The notes under the pieces were generated by a model. The model made no database searches, was not told where the DNA came from, and worked only from the letters and a program-made list of their open reading frames with translations. From Alphaproteobacteria bacterium (GTDB lineage Bacteria; Pseudomonadota; Alphaproteobacteria; Micropepsales; Micropepsaceae), in assembly GCA_023259375.1 (NCBI GenBank), contig JAHFQC010000029.1:1-34923 (forward strand): DNA of 34,923 bases, written 5' to 3'. Below, one piece after another: positions 1 through 6,976 of the stretch. The first letter of the stretch is position 1; the number at the start of each line of letters is the position of its first letter. Made by a program: the position numbers and the translations under genes.

Positions 1-281
1 GGCAGAACTTTCACCGCCAGATTGATGTCGCCGACCGAGACCATCACCGCGGCGCGCCCGCCCGGCACGTTGGCAAGGGTCACTTCCTTCGCTTTGACGC
101 CAAGCGGGAAGAGGGTCAGCCGCAGCGGCCCATCGATCTTGAAGGCGCGGCCGGTGGCCTCAGCGGCGGCGGATTCGATCCGGCCGCGGTACGTGTCGAC
201 CGGGACCACAAACGGGGCGGCGACCACCAGGACCGCGACGGCGCCGACTCCGATCAGGCTGTTGCGCAGGAGCTTATTCAT
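1..281 (-). CDS. AsmA-family protein, N-terminal part (runs off the window)
   Basis: The frame opens at an ATG (281-279) and runs open to the window edge, giving about 93 residues. Residues 5-25 form one hydrophobic segment (LIGVGAVAVLVVAAPFVVP), followed by DTYRGRIESAAAEATGR and GPLRLTLFPLGVKAKEVTL. This is the usual opening of AsmA-like proteins: an inner-membrane anchor and then the first beta-strand repeats of a large periplasmic domain. AsmA-like proteins are linked to outer-membrane assembly and inter-membrane lipid transport; that role is family knowledge. The gene is cut by the window, so total length and subfamily cannot be judged. It diverges from the tRNA-His gene. Confidence 0.75.
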   Translation of the reverse strand, partial: MNKLLRNSLIGVGAVAVLVVAAPFVVPVDTYRGRIESAAAEATGRAFKIDGPLRLTLFPLGVKAKEVTLANVPGGRAAVMVSVGDINLAVKVL

Positions 282-406
282 GGTTTCCGTACCCAAAGCC
301 ACGCGCGGATCATAACCAGCCCGGGCGGCGGCGCCACCGTCCCCAACTGGTTGGCCCGAAGGCCCCAGTGGTCAGCCCGAAGGGATGTCGCAGGGGGACT
401 GACGGC
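282..406. other. Intergenic stretch with a short imperfect direct repeat
   Basis: This gap separates the AsmA-like start from the tRNA-His promoter. It holds no credible gene. A 15-base imperfect direct repeat is visible at 348-362 and 369-383 (core GCCCGAAGG, period 21). I assign it no function. Confidence 0.4.
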
Positions 407-435
407 TTGCATTTGGGGCCGGTCGCCCCTAGTTT
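407..435 (+). promoter_or_regulatory. Candidate promoter of tRNA-His
   Basis: TTGCAT (407-412) and TAGTTT (430-435) are separated by exactly 17 bases, and the tRNA begins 14 bases after the second box. Each hexamer matches the sigma-70 consensus at only three of six positions, so the call rests mainly on spacing and position. Confidence 0.4.
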
Positions 436-449
436 CCGCCCCCCGACGT

Positions 450-526
450 GCAGGCGTAGCTCAGTTGGTTAGAGCGCCGGATTGTGGATCCGGAGGTCGT
501 CGGTTCGATTCCAACCGCCTGTACCA
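450..526 (+). tRNA. tRNA-His (anticodon GTG), CCA encoded
   Basis: A full cloverleaf can be drawn. The acceptor pairs 450-456 with 516-522, including one G-T pair at the first position. The D stem is 459-462/472-475. The anticodon stem is 477-481/489-493 around loop TTGTGGA, with anticodon GTG at 484-486. The T arm has loop TTCGATT at 504-510, with one C-A mismatch in its stem. The discriminator is A523 and CCA follows at 524-526. The base before the tRNA is T449, so the usual tRNA-His G-1:C73 pair is not encoded. Loss of G-1 with A73 is a known trait of a large alphaproteobacterial group. Confidence 0.97.
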
Positions 527-530
527 TTCT

Positions 531-545
531 TCTCGCAAGGCGAGA
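531..545 (+). terminator. Hairpin just behind tRNA-His, possible terminator or processing signal
   Basis: TCTCGC (531-536) and GCGAGA (540-545) form a six-pair stem with a three-base loop, four bases after CCA. No T-run follows directly; the nearest T-rich stretch is around 577-584. Termination is therefore possible but not shown, and a role in 3' end maturation is equally possible. Confidence 0.35.
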
Positions 546-598
546 GACGGCTGCCGTGCTACGGCTCGGCAAGCCATTCTTTTTCCAACGAAAATCCC

Positions 599-1567
599 TC
601 ACGCCATGGCCGATCGCGGCTTCAGCGTCAGCACCAAGCGCCACAGCGCCTTGACGATGATGATAGCGGCGATGATGCCGAAGAAGGGCTGGGCGAACTC
701 GGCCAGCTTGTCGCTCATCATCTGGAACTGGGAAACCGCGTTGTTCGGCACTCCCTCTATGGCGCGCACTACGTGGCTCTGGAACAGCCAGCAGAACGCC
801 GCCGCCTTGGCGAGGTTGAGAATGAGCTGCGCCACGATCCGCGGGCCGCTCCAATAGGGCTTGAACAGGTTGATGGCTCCGAGCGCGATGTCGAACACCG
901 CCAGAGCGATGATGATCCGCCAGAAGCCGATCCATTCGGGCGCCACCGTGATGCTGCCGCCGCCGGGGAAGTGATAGGTCGTCTGCGAAAAATAACCAGC
1001 GGCGTAGAAGCCGATCCCGATCATGGGGCCGATGATCTCGGCGATGGAATCGCTGCGCGGAATGCGGTTCCTGTCGACGACCGGCCGCAGGGTTTTCGGA
1101 TTGAATTCGGCCTTTTTGGTGATGTCGATGCCTTTGTGCTCGATCAGCGCGAACACCAGCGTGACCACCGCGAACGCCATCAAAAAGCCGGTGAACGGCG
1201 ACGCGATGGACGCGGGAACCGGCGAGGCATAGCGGTCGAACGACCAGACAAACCACGCCACGATCGGCGGGATCAGGCTAATCACGGCCACGACCTTGAG
1301 TACGAAGATGTAGAGCGGAAACAGCTCGGGCCCGATCAGGTGACGCTGCGGTTGATAGCGTGCGGCAACACTCATAGGTCTGCCGCGCGCCTTGAGGATC
1401 TCGGCGACTTCGTCTTCGGTCAGCGGCCGGCCTTTGGCTTTTTCGGCTTCCTCGATTTCGCAGCGGATGTCTTCCGCCAATTCCGCGCCGATGTCTTCGC
1501 GCAGCTTTTCCGGCAGCCAGAACTTCACGGCTGCGATGTAACGTTCGACCAGATCATTGCCCGCCAT
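599..1567 (-). CDS. Six-helix membrane protein with N-terminal HAAS-like domain, partner of PadR
   Basis: The product is 322 residues from ATG 1567. An ATG at 1582 is also in frame, but 1567 gives the normal start MAGNDLVERYI. The first about 80 residues are soluble, helical and charged (LREDIGAELAEDIRCEIEEAE, then LTEDEVAEILKARGRP). This resembles the small helical domain (HAAS type) that often precedes membrane segments in proteins encoded beside PadR regulators. About six hydrophobic segments follow, at the regions beginning LYIFVLKVV, FLMAFAVVT, IIGPMIGIGF, WRIIIALAVF, IVAQLILNLA and FFGIIAAII. No enzyme motif is visible. Its start overlaps the end of the padR-like gene by 14 bases, so the two are almost surely co-transcribed. 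Its exact role (signalling, envelope stress) is unknown. Confidence 0.75.
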   Translation of the reverse strand: MAGNDLVERYIAAVKFWLPEKLREDIGAELAEDIRCEIEEAEKAKGRPLTEDEVAEILKARGRPMSVAARYQPQRHLIGPELFPLYIFVLKVVAVISLIPPIVAWFVWSFDRYASPVPASIASPFTGFLMAFAVVTLVFALIEHKGIDITKKAEFNPKTLRPVVDRNRIPRSDSIAEIIGPMIGIGFYAAGYFSQTTYHFPGGGSITVAPEWIGFWRIIIALAVFDIALGAINLFKPYWSGPRIVAQLILNLAKAAAFCWLFQSHVVRAIEGVPNNAVSQFQMMSDKLAEFAQPFFGIIAAIIIVKALWRLVLTLKPRSAMA

Positions 1568-1919
1568 GACCAGACTCCCCAACGGTATGAAGGTGAGCGA
1601 CCGCCTCGCCGATGCTTTGCCATTCGGCCATCAGGCGGGCGAAGATTTCAGTGCCGGCCGGCGTGCGGCGGTAGAAGCGCTTTTTGCGCTTGTCCTCCTC
1701 GCGCCACTGGCTTTCGAGCAGACCTTGCGATTCCAGCCGCCGCAGCAACGGGTAGAGCGTGCCTTCGTCGACCGGCATGCCGCCCTCTTCGAGCCGCTTG
1801 CGCAGGGTGTAGCCGTATTGCTCGGTCCTCAGCGCCGCCAGCACCGCCAGGATGACGCTGCCCCGCCGAAGCTCCAGGCGGAGGTTTTCGAACAGAGCTT
1901 GGTCCTGGGTCGACCACAT
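1554..1919 (-). CDS. PadR-family transcriptional regulator
   Basis: The protein has 121 residues, typical of the short PadR class. The winged-helix domain runs from about residue 15 to 95: RRGSVILAVLAAL, then QYGYTLRKRLEE, then the recognition segment VDEGTLYPLLRRLESQGLLES, then the wing with KRKKRFYRRTPAG. A short C-terminal helix (MAEWQSIGEAVAHL) would serve dimer formation. The downstream membrane-protein gene overlaps its 3' end, the common arrangement for PadR with a HAAS-type membrane partner. Such regulators usually repress their own operon, and a dyad overlapping a promoter lies just upstream. The ligand cannot be predicted. Confidence 0.92.
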   Translation of the reverse strand: MWSTQDQALFENLRLELRRGSVILAVLAALRTEQYGYTLRKRLEEGGMPVDEGTLYPLLRRLESQGLLESQWREEDKRKKRFYRRTPAGTEIFARLMAEWQSIGEAVAHLHTVGESGHGGQ

Positions 1920-1933
1920 GCAAGCAGCACCGG

Positions 1934-1962
1934 ATTATCCTGTCTGTCACATACTATGTGAA
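1934..1962 (-). promoter_or_regulatory. Candidate sigma-70 promoter of the padR operon
   Basis: Read on the minus strand, TTCACA (1962-1957) and GATAAT (1939-1934) each match consensus at five of six positions and are separated by 17 bases. Transcription would start near 1927, only about eight bases before the ATG at 1919, so the mRNA would have a very short leader. An alternative pair, TTTACA with TATGTG, lies slightly upstream. Confidence 0.6.
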
Positions 1963-1973
1963 ACACAGTATGT
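1949..1973. promoter_or_regulatory. Inverted repeat overlapping the padR promoter, candidate PadR operator
   Basis: ACATACT (1949-1955) and AGTATGT (1967-1973) are exact inverted repeats with an 11-base spacer. The element covers the proposed -35 box at 1957-1962. CACAGTA, part of the right arm, recurs at 1964-1970 and 1978-1984 as a direct repeat. ATGT/ACAT dyads are typical of PadR operators, so autorepression is a reasonable inference. Confidence 0.55.
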
Positions 1974-1999
1974 AAAGCACAGTACATCGGGCTGAGGGA

Positions 2000-2038
2000 A
2001 GCCCTTAGGTAAGGAGAAACCGGAAGTTCAGCCCTTAG
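2000..2038. repeat. Nine-base direct repeat at the end of the LacI-like gene
   Basis: AGCCCTTAG occurs at 2000-2008 and 2030-2038, exactly 30 bases apart, flanking the stop codon of the LacI-like gene (2028-2030). A weak hairpin GGGCT/AGCCC (1989-1993/2000-2004) overlaps the first copy. There is no T-run, so I do not call a terminator. Confidence 0.4.
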
Positions 2039-2876
2039 CTCGCGCCGTCGACTGGCGGATCACCAGTTCGTGCTGCATCGGGCGCTTGCGCGCTTCAACA
2101 CTGGTCGGCGGGTCGATCACGAAATCCACCGCCATGTAGCCGGTCAGCTCCATTTTCTGACGGCAGGTGGTGATCTGGGGCCAGACCGAGCGGGCCACCG
2201 GCGAATCGTCGAAACCGGCCAGCGAGAGGTCGCTCGGGACGTCCAAGCCTAGTCGGTGTGCGGTGGACAGGGTCGCGGCCGCGACTTCGTCGTTGGCGGC
2301 GAAGATCGCCGTCGGCAGCGGGCGTGTCGCCAGCAGGCGCTCGGCCGCGCCTAGGCCCTGGGCGAAATCGAAGCCGCCGGTCGGCAGCAGGTTTTCATCG
2401 ACCGCCAATCCCGCATCGGCCATCGCGGCGCGGAAGCCCTCCAGCCGCGCAATGGCATCGCAATGATCCGGCGGACCTTTCATGAAGGCGATCCGCTGAT
2501 GGCCTAGCCCGATCAGGTAATGGGTCATGTCGTAGGCGGCGGCGTGATTGTCGAGGCAGATGTCGAGCGTGGTGCCGAGGTCGGTATGCGGAGCGATGCG
2601 CACCACCGGCAAGCCGGTCGCAACGGCCGCTTCAACCACCGCGGGGATCTCGCAGATCGGTTCCGGCAGGATGATGCCGCGCAACGATGTGCGTTCGATC
2701 AGGGCGCGTACGCGGCCGCCGAGTGCCGGCTCGGTGAGGTCGAACGACTTCACCACCAGAGCCATTTCCCACTTATGGCAGCCGGCCATCAATCCGATCT
2801 GGAGCATGCCGAAATAGCCGGAGCCGACCATCGGCGTATCGCACAAAAAGCCAATCAGATTGGAGGTTTCAGCCAT
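2028..2876 (-). CDS. LacI-family sensor domain without its DNA-binding domain
   Basis: The 282 residues match only the periplasmic-binding-protein-like effector domain of LacI/GalR regulators. The protein opens with SNLIGFLCDTP, which normally follows the hinge around residue 60, and continues with RGIILPEP, LGHQRIAFMKGP, EGFRAAMADAGL, PTAIFAANDEVAAATL and LSLAGFDDSPVARSVWPQITT. The helix-turn-helix and hinge (about 60 residues) are missing. The in-frame stop five codons before the ATG and the adjacent PAS gene leave no room for them. The start has a GGAG ribosome site and lies 12 bases after the PAS gene stop, so it looks translated. It could be a decayed regulator or a working sugar-sensing partner that no longer binds DNA. 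Confidence 0.85.
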   Translation of the reverse strand: MAETSNLIGFLCDTPMVGSGYFGMLQIGLMAGCHKWEMALVVKSFDLTEPALGGRVRALIERTSLRGIILPEPICEIPAVVEAAVATGLPVVRIAPHTDLGTTLDICLDNHAAAYDMTHYLIGLGHQRIAFMKGPPDHCDAIARLEGFRAAMADAGLAVDENLLPTGGFDFAQGLGAAERLLATRPLPTAIFAANDEVAAATLSTAHRLGLDVPSDLSLAGFDDSPVARSVWPQITTCRQKMELTGYMAVDFVIDPPTSVEARKRPMQHELVIRQSTARAKG

Positions 2877-2888
2877 TGCTGGCTCCGT

Positions 2889-3410
2889 TCAACTGCCGTT
2901 GGCGATGAGATCGCCGACCCTGCGGCCCGGCGCGACTCCCGATCGGAACGCGGCAACAGCTAACATCATTGTGGGTTGTCCCTCGGCATCGAGTAATGGT
3001 GCCAGAAACAATTCGGCTTGGAGATAATGCAGATCGTTGAAGGCAACCGTCTTCACTACACGCACAGGTTTTGCCTCCTGCATGACATCGCTGAGAACGA
3101 TTTTCCAGCGCTGTGCAACTTCGACCGGCACTGCCTCCTCGAGCAACTTGCCCTGCATCTCGCCGACTACCGAAGAGATGCGCGTGCCCATGAGACGGAT
3201 CAGGAAGGTGTCGTTCTTCCATTCGAAGATCAGGAGATTGCCGAGGAATGTCTTGGAGGTCCGGGGCGTGAACGCGCTGCGTGCCGGAATGCCGCCCACG
3301 CGCGACCAAGCCGCGTAGGCATCCCTCAGAATCGGAGATTCGAAGGCAAGGGATTCGTCCTTGGTGTAGGCCGAATTCAGACTGTCCAACCAATCGCCGA
3401 TCTCAGCCAC
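2889..3410 (-). CDS. PAS-domain protein (PAS_5 / PF07310-like)
   Basis: This 173-residue soluble protein starts at GTG 3410 with a good AGGAG site five bases upstream; no internal Met would give a full domain. The pattern LRDAYAAWSRVGGIPARSAFTPRTSKTFL, then a segment with IFEWKNDTFLIRLMGTRISSVVG and QGKLLEE, is that of the alphaproteobacterial PAS_5 family. Members are single-domain proteins with no attached output domain; ligand and partner are generally unknown. It is followed after 12 bases by the HTH-less LacI-like gene, so the two may form a small sensory operon. Confidence 0.75.
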   Translation of the reverse strand: MAEIGDWLDSLNSAYTKDESLAFESPILRDAYAAWSRVGGIPARSAFTPRTSKTFLGNLLIFEWKNDTFLIRLMGTRISSVVGEMQGKLLEEAVPVEVAQRWKIVLSDVMQEAKPVRVVKTVAFNDLHYLQAELFLAPLLDAEGQPTMMLAVAAFRSGVAPGRRVGDLIANGS

Positions 3411-3542
3411 GGAGGCTCCTTTCGGGCCCTAGGGTAAGCGCTACGCGGCTGATAAGGCGTTAAGGTATTCCCAACTTCGGCTTGTACTTAGCCATCGGGA
3501 CGCAGAACCTGCTTTTTCCTGGCCTTGCGGCGTTTTTCTTGC
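3411..3542. other. Divergent spacer between the PAS gene and hisS
   Basis: The spacer must contain promoters for both directions. I see the PAS gene ribosome site at 3411-3420 but no hexamer pair good enough to call. No His-rich leader peptide and no T-box elements are visible ahead of hisS. Confidence 0.4.
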
Positions 3543-3586
3543 CCCCTCAGGGGTCTGCGGCTACAAGGCCGGTTCCTTGTTGAAGG
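3543..3586 (+). promoter_or_regulatory. hisS mRNA leader with two hairpins next to the ribosome site
   Basis: CCCC/GGGG (3543-3546/3550-3553) forms a short stem. A second exact stem, ACAAGG/CCTTGT (3563-3568/3575-3580), has a six-base loop. The ribosome site GAAGG (3582-3586) follows at once. CCTT at 3575-3578 can instead pair with AAGG at 3583-3586, so the second stem and a stem masking the ribosome site exclude each other. The pairing is visible; a switching function is inference. Confidence 0.35.
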
Positions 3587-3593
3587 TTTTGCC

Positions 3594-5069
3594 ATGGCGT
3601 CGGATAAGAAAATTACCAAGCCGGTCAGGCCGAAGGCGCGGTTGCCGCGCGGGTTTCGCGACCGCTTCGGGCCGGAAATCGCGGCCGAGCGCCGGCTGAT
3701 CGAGATCATCCGCGGGGTCTACGAGAGCTACGGCTTCGAGCCGCTGCAGACCCCGACATTCGAGTACACCGATGCCCTCGGCAAGTTCCTGCCCGACGTC
3801 GACCGCCCCAACGAGGGCGTGTTCTCGCTTCATGACGACGACGAGCAGTGGATGAGCCTGCGCTACGACCTGACCGCGCCGCTCGCCCGCTATGTCGCCG
3901 AGAATTTTCAGAACCTGCCCAAGCCGTTCCGGCGCTATCAGACGGGCCTCGTCTATCGCAACGAGAAGCCGGGCCCGGGCCGCTTCCGCGAATTCACCCA
4001 GTTCGACGCCGACACGGTGGGGAGCAATTCCCCTGCCGCCGATGCCGAACTGTTGATGATGGTCTGCGATGCGCTGGAAGCCCTGGGGCTGAAGCGGGGC
4101 GAGTACATCGTCAAAATCAATTCGCGCGGCATTCTTGATGGCGTGCTGGACGCGGTCGGTTTGCCGGTCGAAGAACGCGAACGTCGCGGCATTGCAATGC
4201 GCGCCATCGATAAGCTGGATCGTCTCGGCGTTTCCGGCGTCAAGGCGCTGCTCGGCGAAGGCCGCAAGGACGAATCCGGCGATTTCACCAAGGGCGCTTG
4301 TCTGTCGGACGATGCGGCGACGAAAATTTTGCGGTTCCTCGAGATCGGCGCGGTCGGCGACGATTTCCAGGCCGTGTTGCGCGATATCGTCGGCGACAAT
4401 GCCAAGGCGAATGCCGCCATTGATCAATTGGCGACCATCGTGACGCTGTGCCGCGAAAACGGCTATACGGCCGATCAGATCGCGCCCGACACCTCCATTA
4501 TTCGCGGTCTCGATTACTACACCGGCCCGGTGTTCGAAGCGCAGTTGACGTTCCCTGTCACCAACGAGCAGGGCGAGACGGTCGTGTTCGGATCGGTGGC
4601 GGGCGGCGGACGTTATGACGATCTGGTGGCGCGCTTCACCGGTCAGCAGGTTCCGGCGACTGGCATTTCGATCGGCGTGTCGCGTCTGCTTTCGGCGCTG
4701 ACGGCGCGCGGACTGGCCGCCGATGTGGCGCCGCTGGTGATCGTGCTCGGCATGGGCGACACGGTGTCGTCGTTCCGCATCGCCAAGGAATTGCGCGCCG
4801 CAGGCGTGCGGGCCGAAGCCTATGTCGGCACCAAGAAGATTCCCGATCAGCTGAAGTATGCCGACAAGCGCGGCGCCGCCCTCGTGGTGATGGAAGGCGA
4901 TGACGAACGCGCAGCCGGTACTGTCACGATCAAAGATTTGAAGCTCGGCGCCGAATTGGCCAAGCAAGTCGAAAGCCGTGCCGAATATCTCGGCGCCCGC
5001 AACGCGCAAACCACCATCGCGCGCGCCGATCTCGTGAACGAAGTGAAGAAGATCCTGGAACAAAACTGA
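3594..5069 (+). CDS. hisS: Histidyl-tRNA synthetase
   Basis: The cytoplasmic class II enzyme joins histidine to tRNA-His. I chose ATG 3594 (491 residues), which has GAAGG seven bases upstream; an ATG at 3525 would only add an unlikely Arg-rich leader. Motif 1 lies around FEPLQTPTFEY, and LRYDLTAPLARYVAEN is near residue 89. Motif 2 is at about 118-140 (GLVYRNEKPGPGRFREFTQFD). The histidine-binding segment is RGLDYYTGPVFEA and motif 3 is GGGRYDDL...GISIGVSRL. A C-terminal anticodon-binding domain follows. LRYDLTxP and REF in motif 2 are eukaryote/archaea-like rather than the E. coli type (LRPEGT, RQF), matching the known alphaproteobacterial HisRS that accepts tRNA-His without G-1. It overlaps hisZ by one base. 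Confidence 0.97.
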   Translation: MASDKKITKPVRPKARLPRGFRDRFGPEIAAERRLIEIIRGVYESYGFEPLQTPTFEYTDALGKFLPDVDRPNEGVFSLHDDDEQWMSLRYDLTAPLARYVAENFQNLPKPFRRYQTGLVYRNEKPGPGRFREFTQFDADTVGSNSPAADAELLMMVCDALEALGLKRGEYIVKINSRGILDGVLDAVGLPVEERERRGIAMRAIDKLDRLGVSGVKALLGEGRKDESGDFTKGACLSDDAATKILRFLEIGAVGDDFQAVLRDIVGDNAKANAAIDQLATIVTLCRENGYTADQIAPDTSIIRGLDYYTGPVFEAQLTFPVTNEQGETVVFGSVAGGGRYDDLVARFTGQQVPATGISIGVSRLLSALTARGLAADVAPLVIVLGMGDTVSSFRIAKELRAAGVRAEAYVGTKKIPDQLKYADKRGAALVVMEGDDERAAGTVTIKDLKLGAELAKQVESRAEYLGARNAQTTIARADLVNEVKKILEQN

Positions 5070-6202
5070 TGGCCTCGTTTCCCACCTACGGACCGGAAGA
5101 GATTGATGCGTTGAACGGTGTCGCCGATGCGGTGCTCGGCGTCTTCAAGCATCACGGCTACACCCGCCACGAACCGGCGGTGCTGCAGCCGGCGCACCTC
5201 TTCGTCGACCGTTCGGGCGAGGAAATCCGCCGCCGTACCTACGAATTGAGCGATCCCACGGGCCAGGAACTCTGCCTGCGTCCCGACCTCACCATTCCGA
5301 CCTGCAAATTCCAGGTCGATAGCGGTGCGTCTTTCCCGGCGCGGCTTTGCTATCACGGCCTCGCGTTCCGCCATCAGCCCGGCGCCGGTCAGTTCTGGCA
5401 GGCGGGTGCGGAGTTGCTCGGCCTTGCCGATCGCGCGGCGGGCGATGCCGAAATGATGGGGCTGGCCGCGGAAGCGGTGCGCGCCGGCGGCGTCAAAGAT
5501 TTTTCGATGCTGATCGGCGATCTTGGCCTCTTCAATACCCTGGTCGATGCGCTGGAAGTTCCGGCGCAATGGCGCGGGCGGCTGAAGCGGCATGTCTGGC
5601 GTACCGGCTATTTCGAAAAACTCTTGGCGCGCATGGTGTCGGGCGAGACCAACGACACCGAACGCACCGTCGATGCGCTGGCCGGTCTGAAGCTGATGGA
5701 ATTGAAGCCCGTCATCGAAGCGCTGATCGATCAGGAAGGCGATGCGCCGCTGGGCGGGCGCACGCGCGAGGAAATCGTCGAACGGCTGATGGTGCAGGCG
5801 TGCGACGACAGTGCGCCGCGGCTCGATCCCGAAGTGGCCGATCTCATCACCAAATTCCTCAAAGTCAGCGGCAACGGCGAAGCCGCGCTGGAAGAAATCC
5901 GTGTACTGACCAAGCCGGTCGCCGCCAAGATGGTCAAGCCCTTGGCCGCCATGGCCGAACGCCTGCACGCGCTGAAGAACATGGACATTCCGCTCGACAG
6001 GGTGCGCTACGTCGCGCATTTCGGGCGCAATCTCGAATATTACACCGGCTTCGTGTTCGAATTCTGGACGCGCGCCGGGGAAGTGGCGGGCGGCGGCCGC
6101 TACGACACGCTGCTGGAATCGCTGGGCGCGCCGCGAGGCACCACTGCGATTGGCTGCGCCATTCGCACCGAACGGCTGCTGGCGGCGCGGGGTGAGGCAT
6201 GA
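5069..6202 (+). CDS. hisZ: ATP phosphoribosyltransferase regulatory subunit HisZ
   Basis: HisZ is a catalytically inactive paralogue of HisRS that forms a complex with short-form HisG, activates it and supplies the histidine feedback site. The 377-residue product keeps the class II fold: [16 protein letters not shown], a motif-2 region reading [35 protein letters not shown] and [13 protein letters not shown]. The HisRS anticodon domain is absent, which explains the shorter length. The start codon shares one base with the hisS stop and the gene overlaps hisG by four bases, so all three are probably translated in step. This placement beside both its paralogue and its partner supports the identification. 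Confidence 0.95.
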   Translation: MASFPTYGPEEIDALNGVADAVLGVFKHHGYTRHEPAVLQPAHLFVDRSGEEIRRRTYELSDPTGQELCLRPDLTIPTCKFQVDSGASFPARLCYHGLAFRHQPGAGQFWQAGAELLGLADRAAGDAEMMGLAAEAVRAGGVKDFSMLIGDLGLFNTLVDALEVPAQWRGRLKRHVWRTGYFEKLLARMVSGETNDTERTVDALAGLKLMELKPVIEALIDQEGDAPLGGRTREEIVERLMVQACDDSAPRLDPEVADLITKFLKVSGNGEAALEEIRVLTKPVAAKMVKPLAAMAERLHALKNMDIPLDRVRYVAHFGRNLEYYTGFVFEFWTRAGEVAGGGRYDTLLESLGAPRGTTAIGCAIRTERLLAARGEA

Positions 6203-6903
6203 GCGCGATGATCACATTGGCAGTGCCGTCCAAGGGCCGCCTCAAGGAGCAGTTCGACGCCTTTCTCGGCAAGTCGGGCATTGCGCTGAAGCAGACGGCG
6301 GGCGCGCGCGGCTATCGCGCCACCGTCGAAGGCCATCCCGGCATCGACGTGATGCTGCTGTCGTCGTCGGAAATCGCGGCGGCGCTGGCGGGCGGCGATG
6401 TACATCTCGGCGTCACCGGCGAGGATCTGATCCGCGAAGCGGTGCCGGAACTCGAAGGCCGGGTGAATCTGTTGAAGGGTCTTGGCTTCGGTTTTGCCGA
6501 CGTCGTTGTGGCGGTGCCGAAAAGCTGGATCGACGTGTCGACCCTGGCGGATCTCGACGATATCTGTGCCGCCTACGCCGTGCGCTATAAGAAGCGCCTG
6601 CGCATTGCGACCAAGTACAAGCAGCTCACCCGCAGCTTCTTCGCACACGCCGGCATTTCGGATTACCGCATCGTGCCGAGTGCCGGTGCCACCGAAGGCG
6701 CGCCGACTGCGGGCACGGCGGAAGCCATCGTCGATATCACCACCACCGGCTCGACGCTGAAAGCAAACGGCCTCAAGATTCTCGACGACGGCGTGATCCT
6801 GAAAAGCCAGGCACAGCTCGCGATGAGCCTCGGCGCGGAATGGAACGACGAACAGCGTGCGATTGCGGCGGCATTCCTGAAGCCGCTGGGCGTGGAGATT
6901 TAG
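6199..6903 (+). CDS. hisG: ATP phosphoribosyltransferase, short form
   Basis: HisG condenses ATP and PRPP, the first committed step of histidine synthesis. The product is 234 residues, the short form that lacks the C-terminal regulatory domain and depends on HisZ. Visible features are [12 protein letters not shown] at the N-terminus, [11 protein letters not shown] near residue 72, [13 protein letters not shown], and the PRPP-binding region [18 protein letters not shown] near residue 175. ATG 6199 overlaps the hisZ stop as ATGA; a second Met three codons later is possible. A hairpin 40 bases downstream ends the operon. Confidence 0.96.
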   Translation: MSAMITLAVPSKGRLKEQFDAFLGKSGIALKQTAGARGYRATVEGHPGIDVMLLSSSEIAAALAGGDVHLGVTGEDLIREAVPELEGRVNLLKGLGFGFADVVVAVPKSWIDVSTLADLDDICAAYAVRYKKRLRIATKYKQLTRSFFAHAGISDYRIVPSAGATEGAPTAGTAEAIVDITTTGSTLKANGLKILDDGVILKSQAQLAMSLGAEWNDEQRAIAAAFLKPLGVEI

Positions 6904-6941
6904 GCGTCTTCTTTACCGGCCATGACGAGTTCGGAAACAAA

Positions 6942-6971
6942 AAAGGCCTAGCGGATTTCCGTCAGGCCTTT
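6942..6971. terminator. Bidirectional terminator between hisG and the M48 peptidase gene
   Basis: AAAGGCCT (6942-6949) and AGGCCTTT (6964-6971) form an eight-pair stem with a 14-base loop. On the minus strand the stem is followed by an unbroken T-run (complement of A6939-6944), a strong terminator for the peptidase gene. On the plus strand the tail TTTCTGTTT is weaker but fits hisG. Confidence 0.85.
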
Positions 6972-6976
6972 CTGTT

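Noticed and set aside
579..600. Terminator for the HAAS-type gene from TTTTC/GAAAA arms
   Set aside because: The stem is five A/T-rich pairs with no clear T-tail; too weak to call.
482..1855. Plus-strand open frame of 457 codons starting inside the tRNA
   Set aside because: It overlaps tRNA-His and runs antisense to two good genes; composition is atypical of protein.
2877..3410. Remnant of the missing LacI DNA-binding domain in another frame
   Set aside because: The region is fully occupied by an intact PAS gene and shows no LacI head motif in other frames.
3411..3593. Histidine attenuator or T-box ahead of hisS
   Set aside because: No His-rich leader peptide, T-box sequence or terminator hairpin with T-run is visible.
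3561..5063. Minus-strand open frame of 500 codons
   Set aside because: It lies exactly opposite hisS, has no recognisable motif and no ribosome site; a shadow frame.
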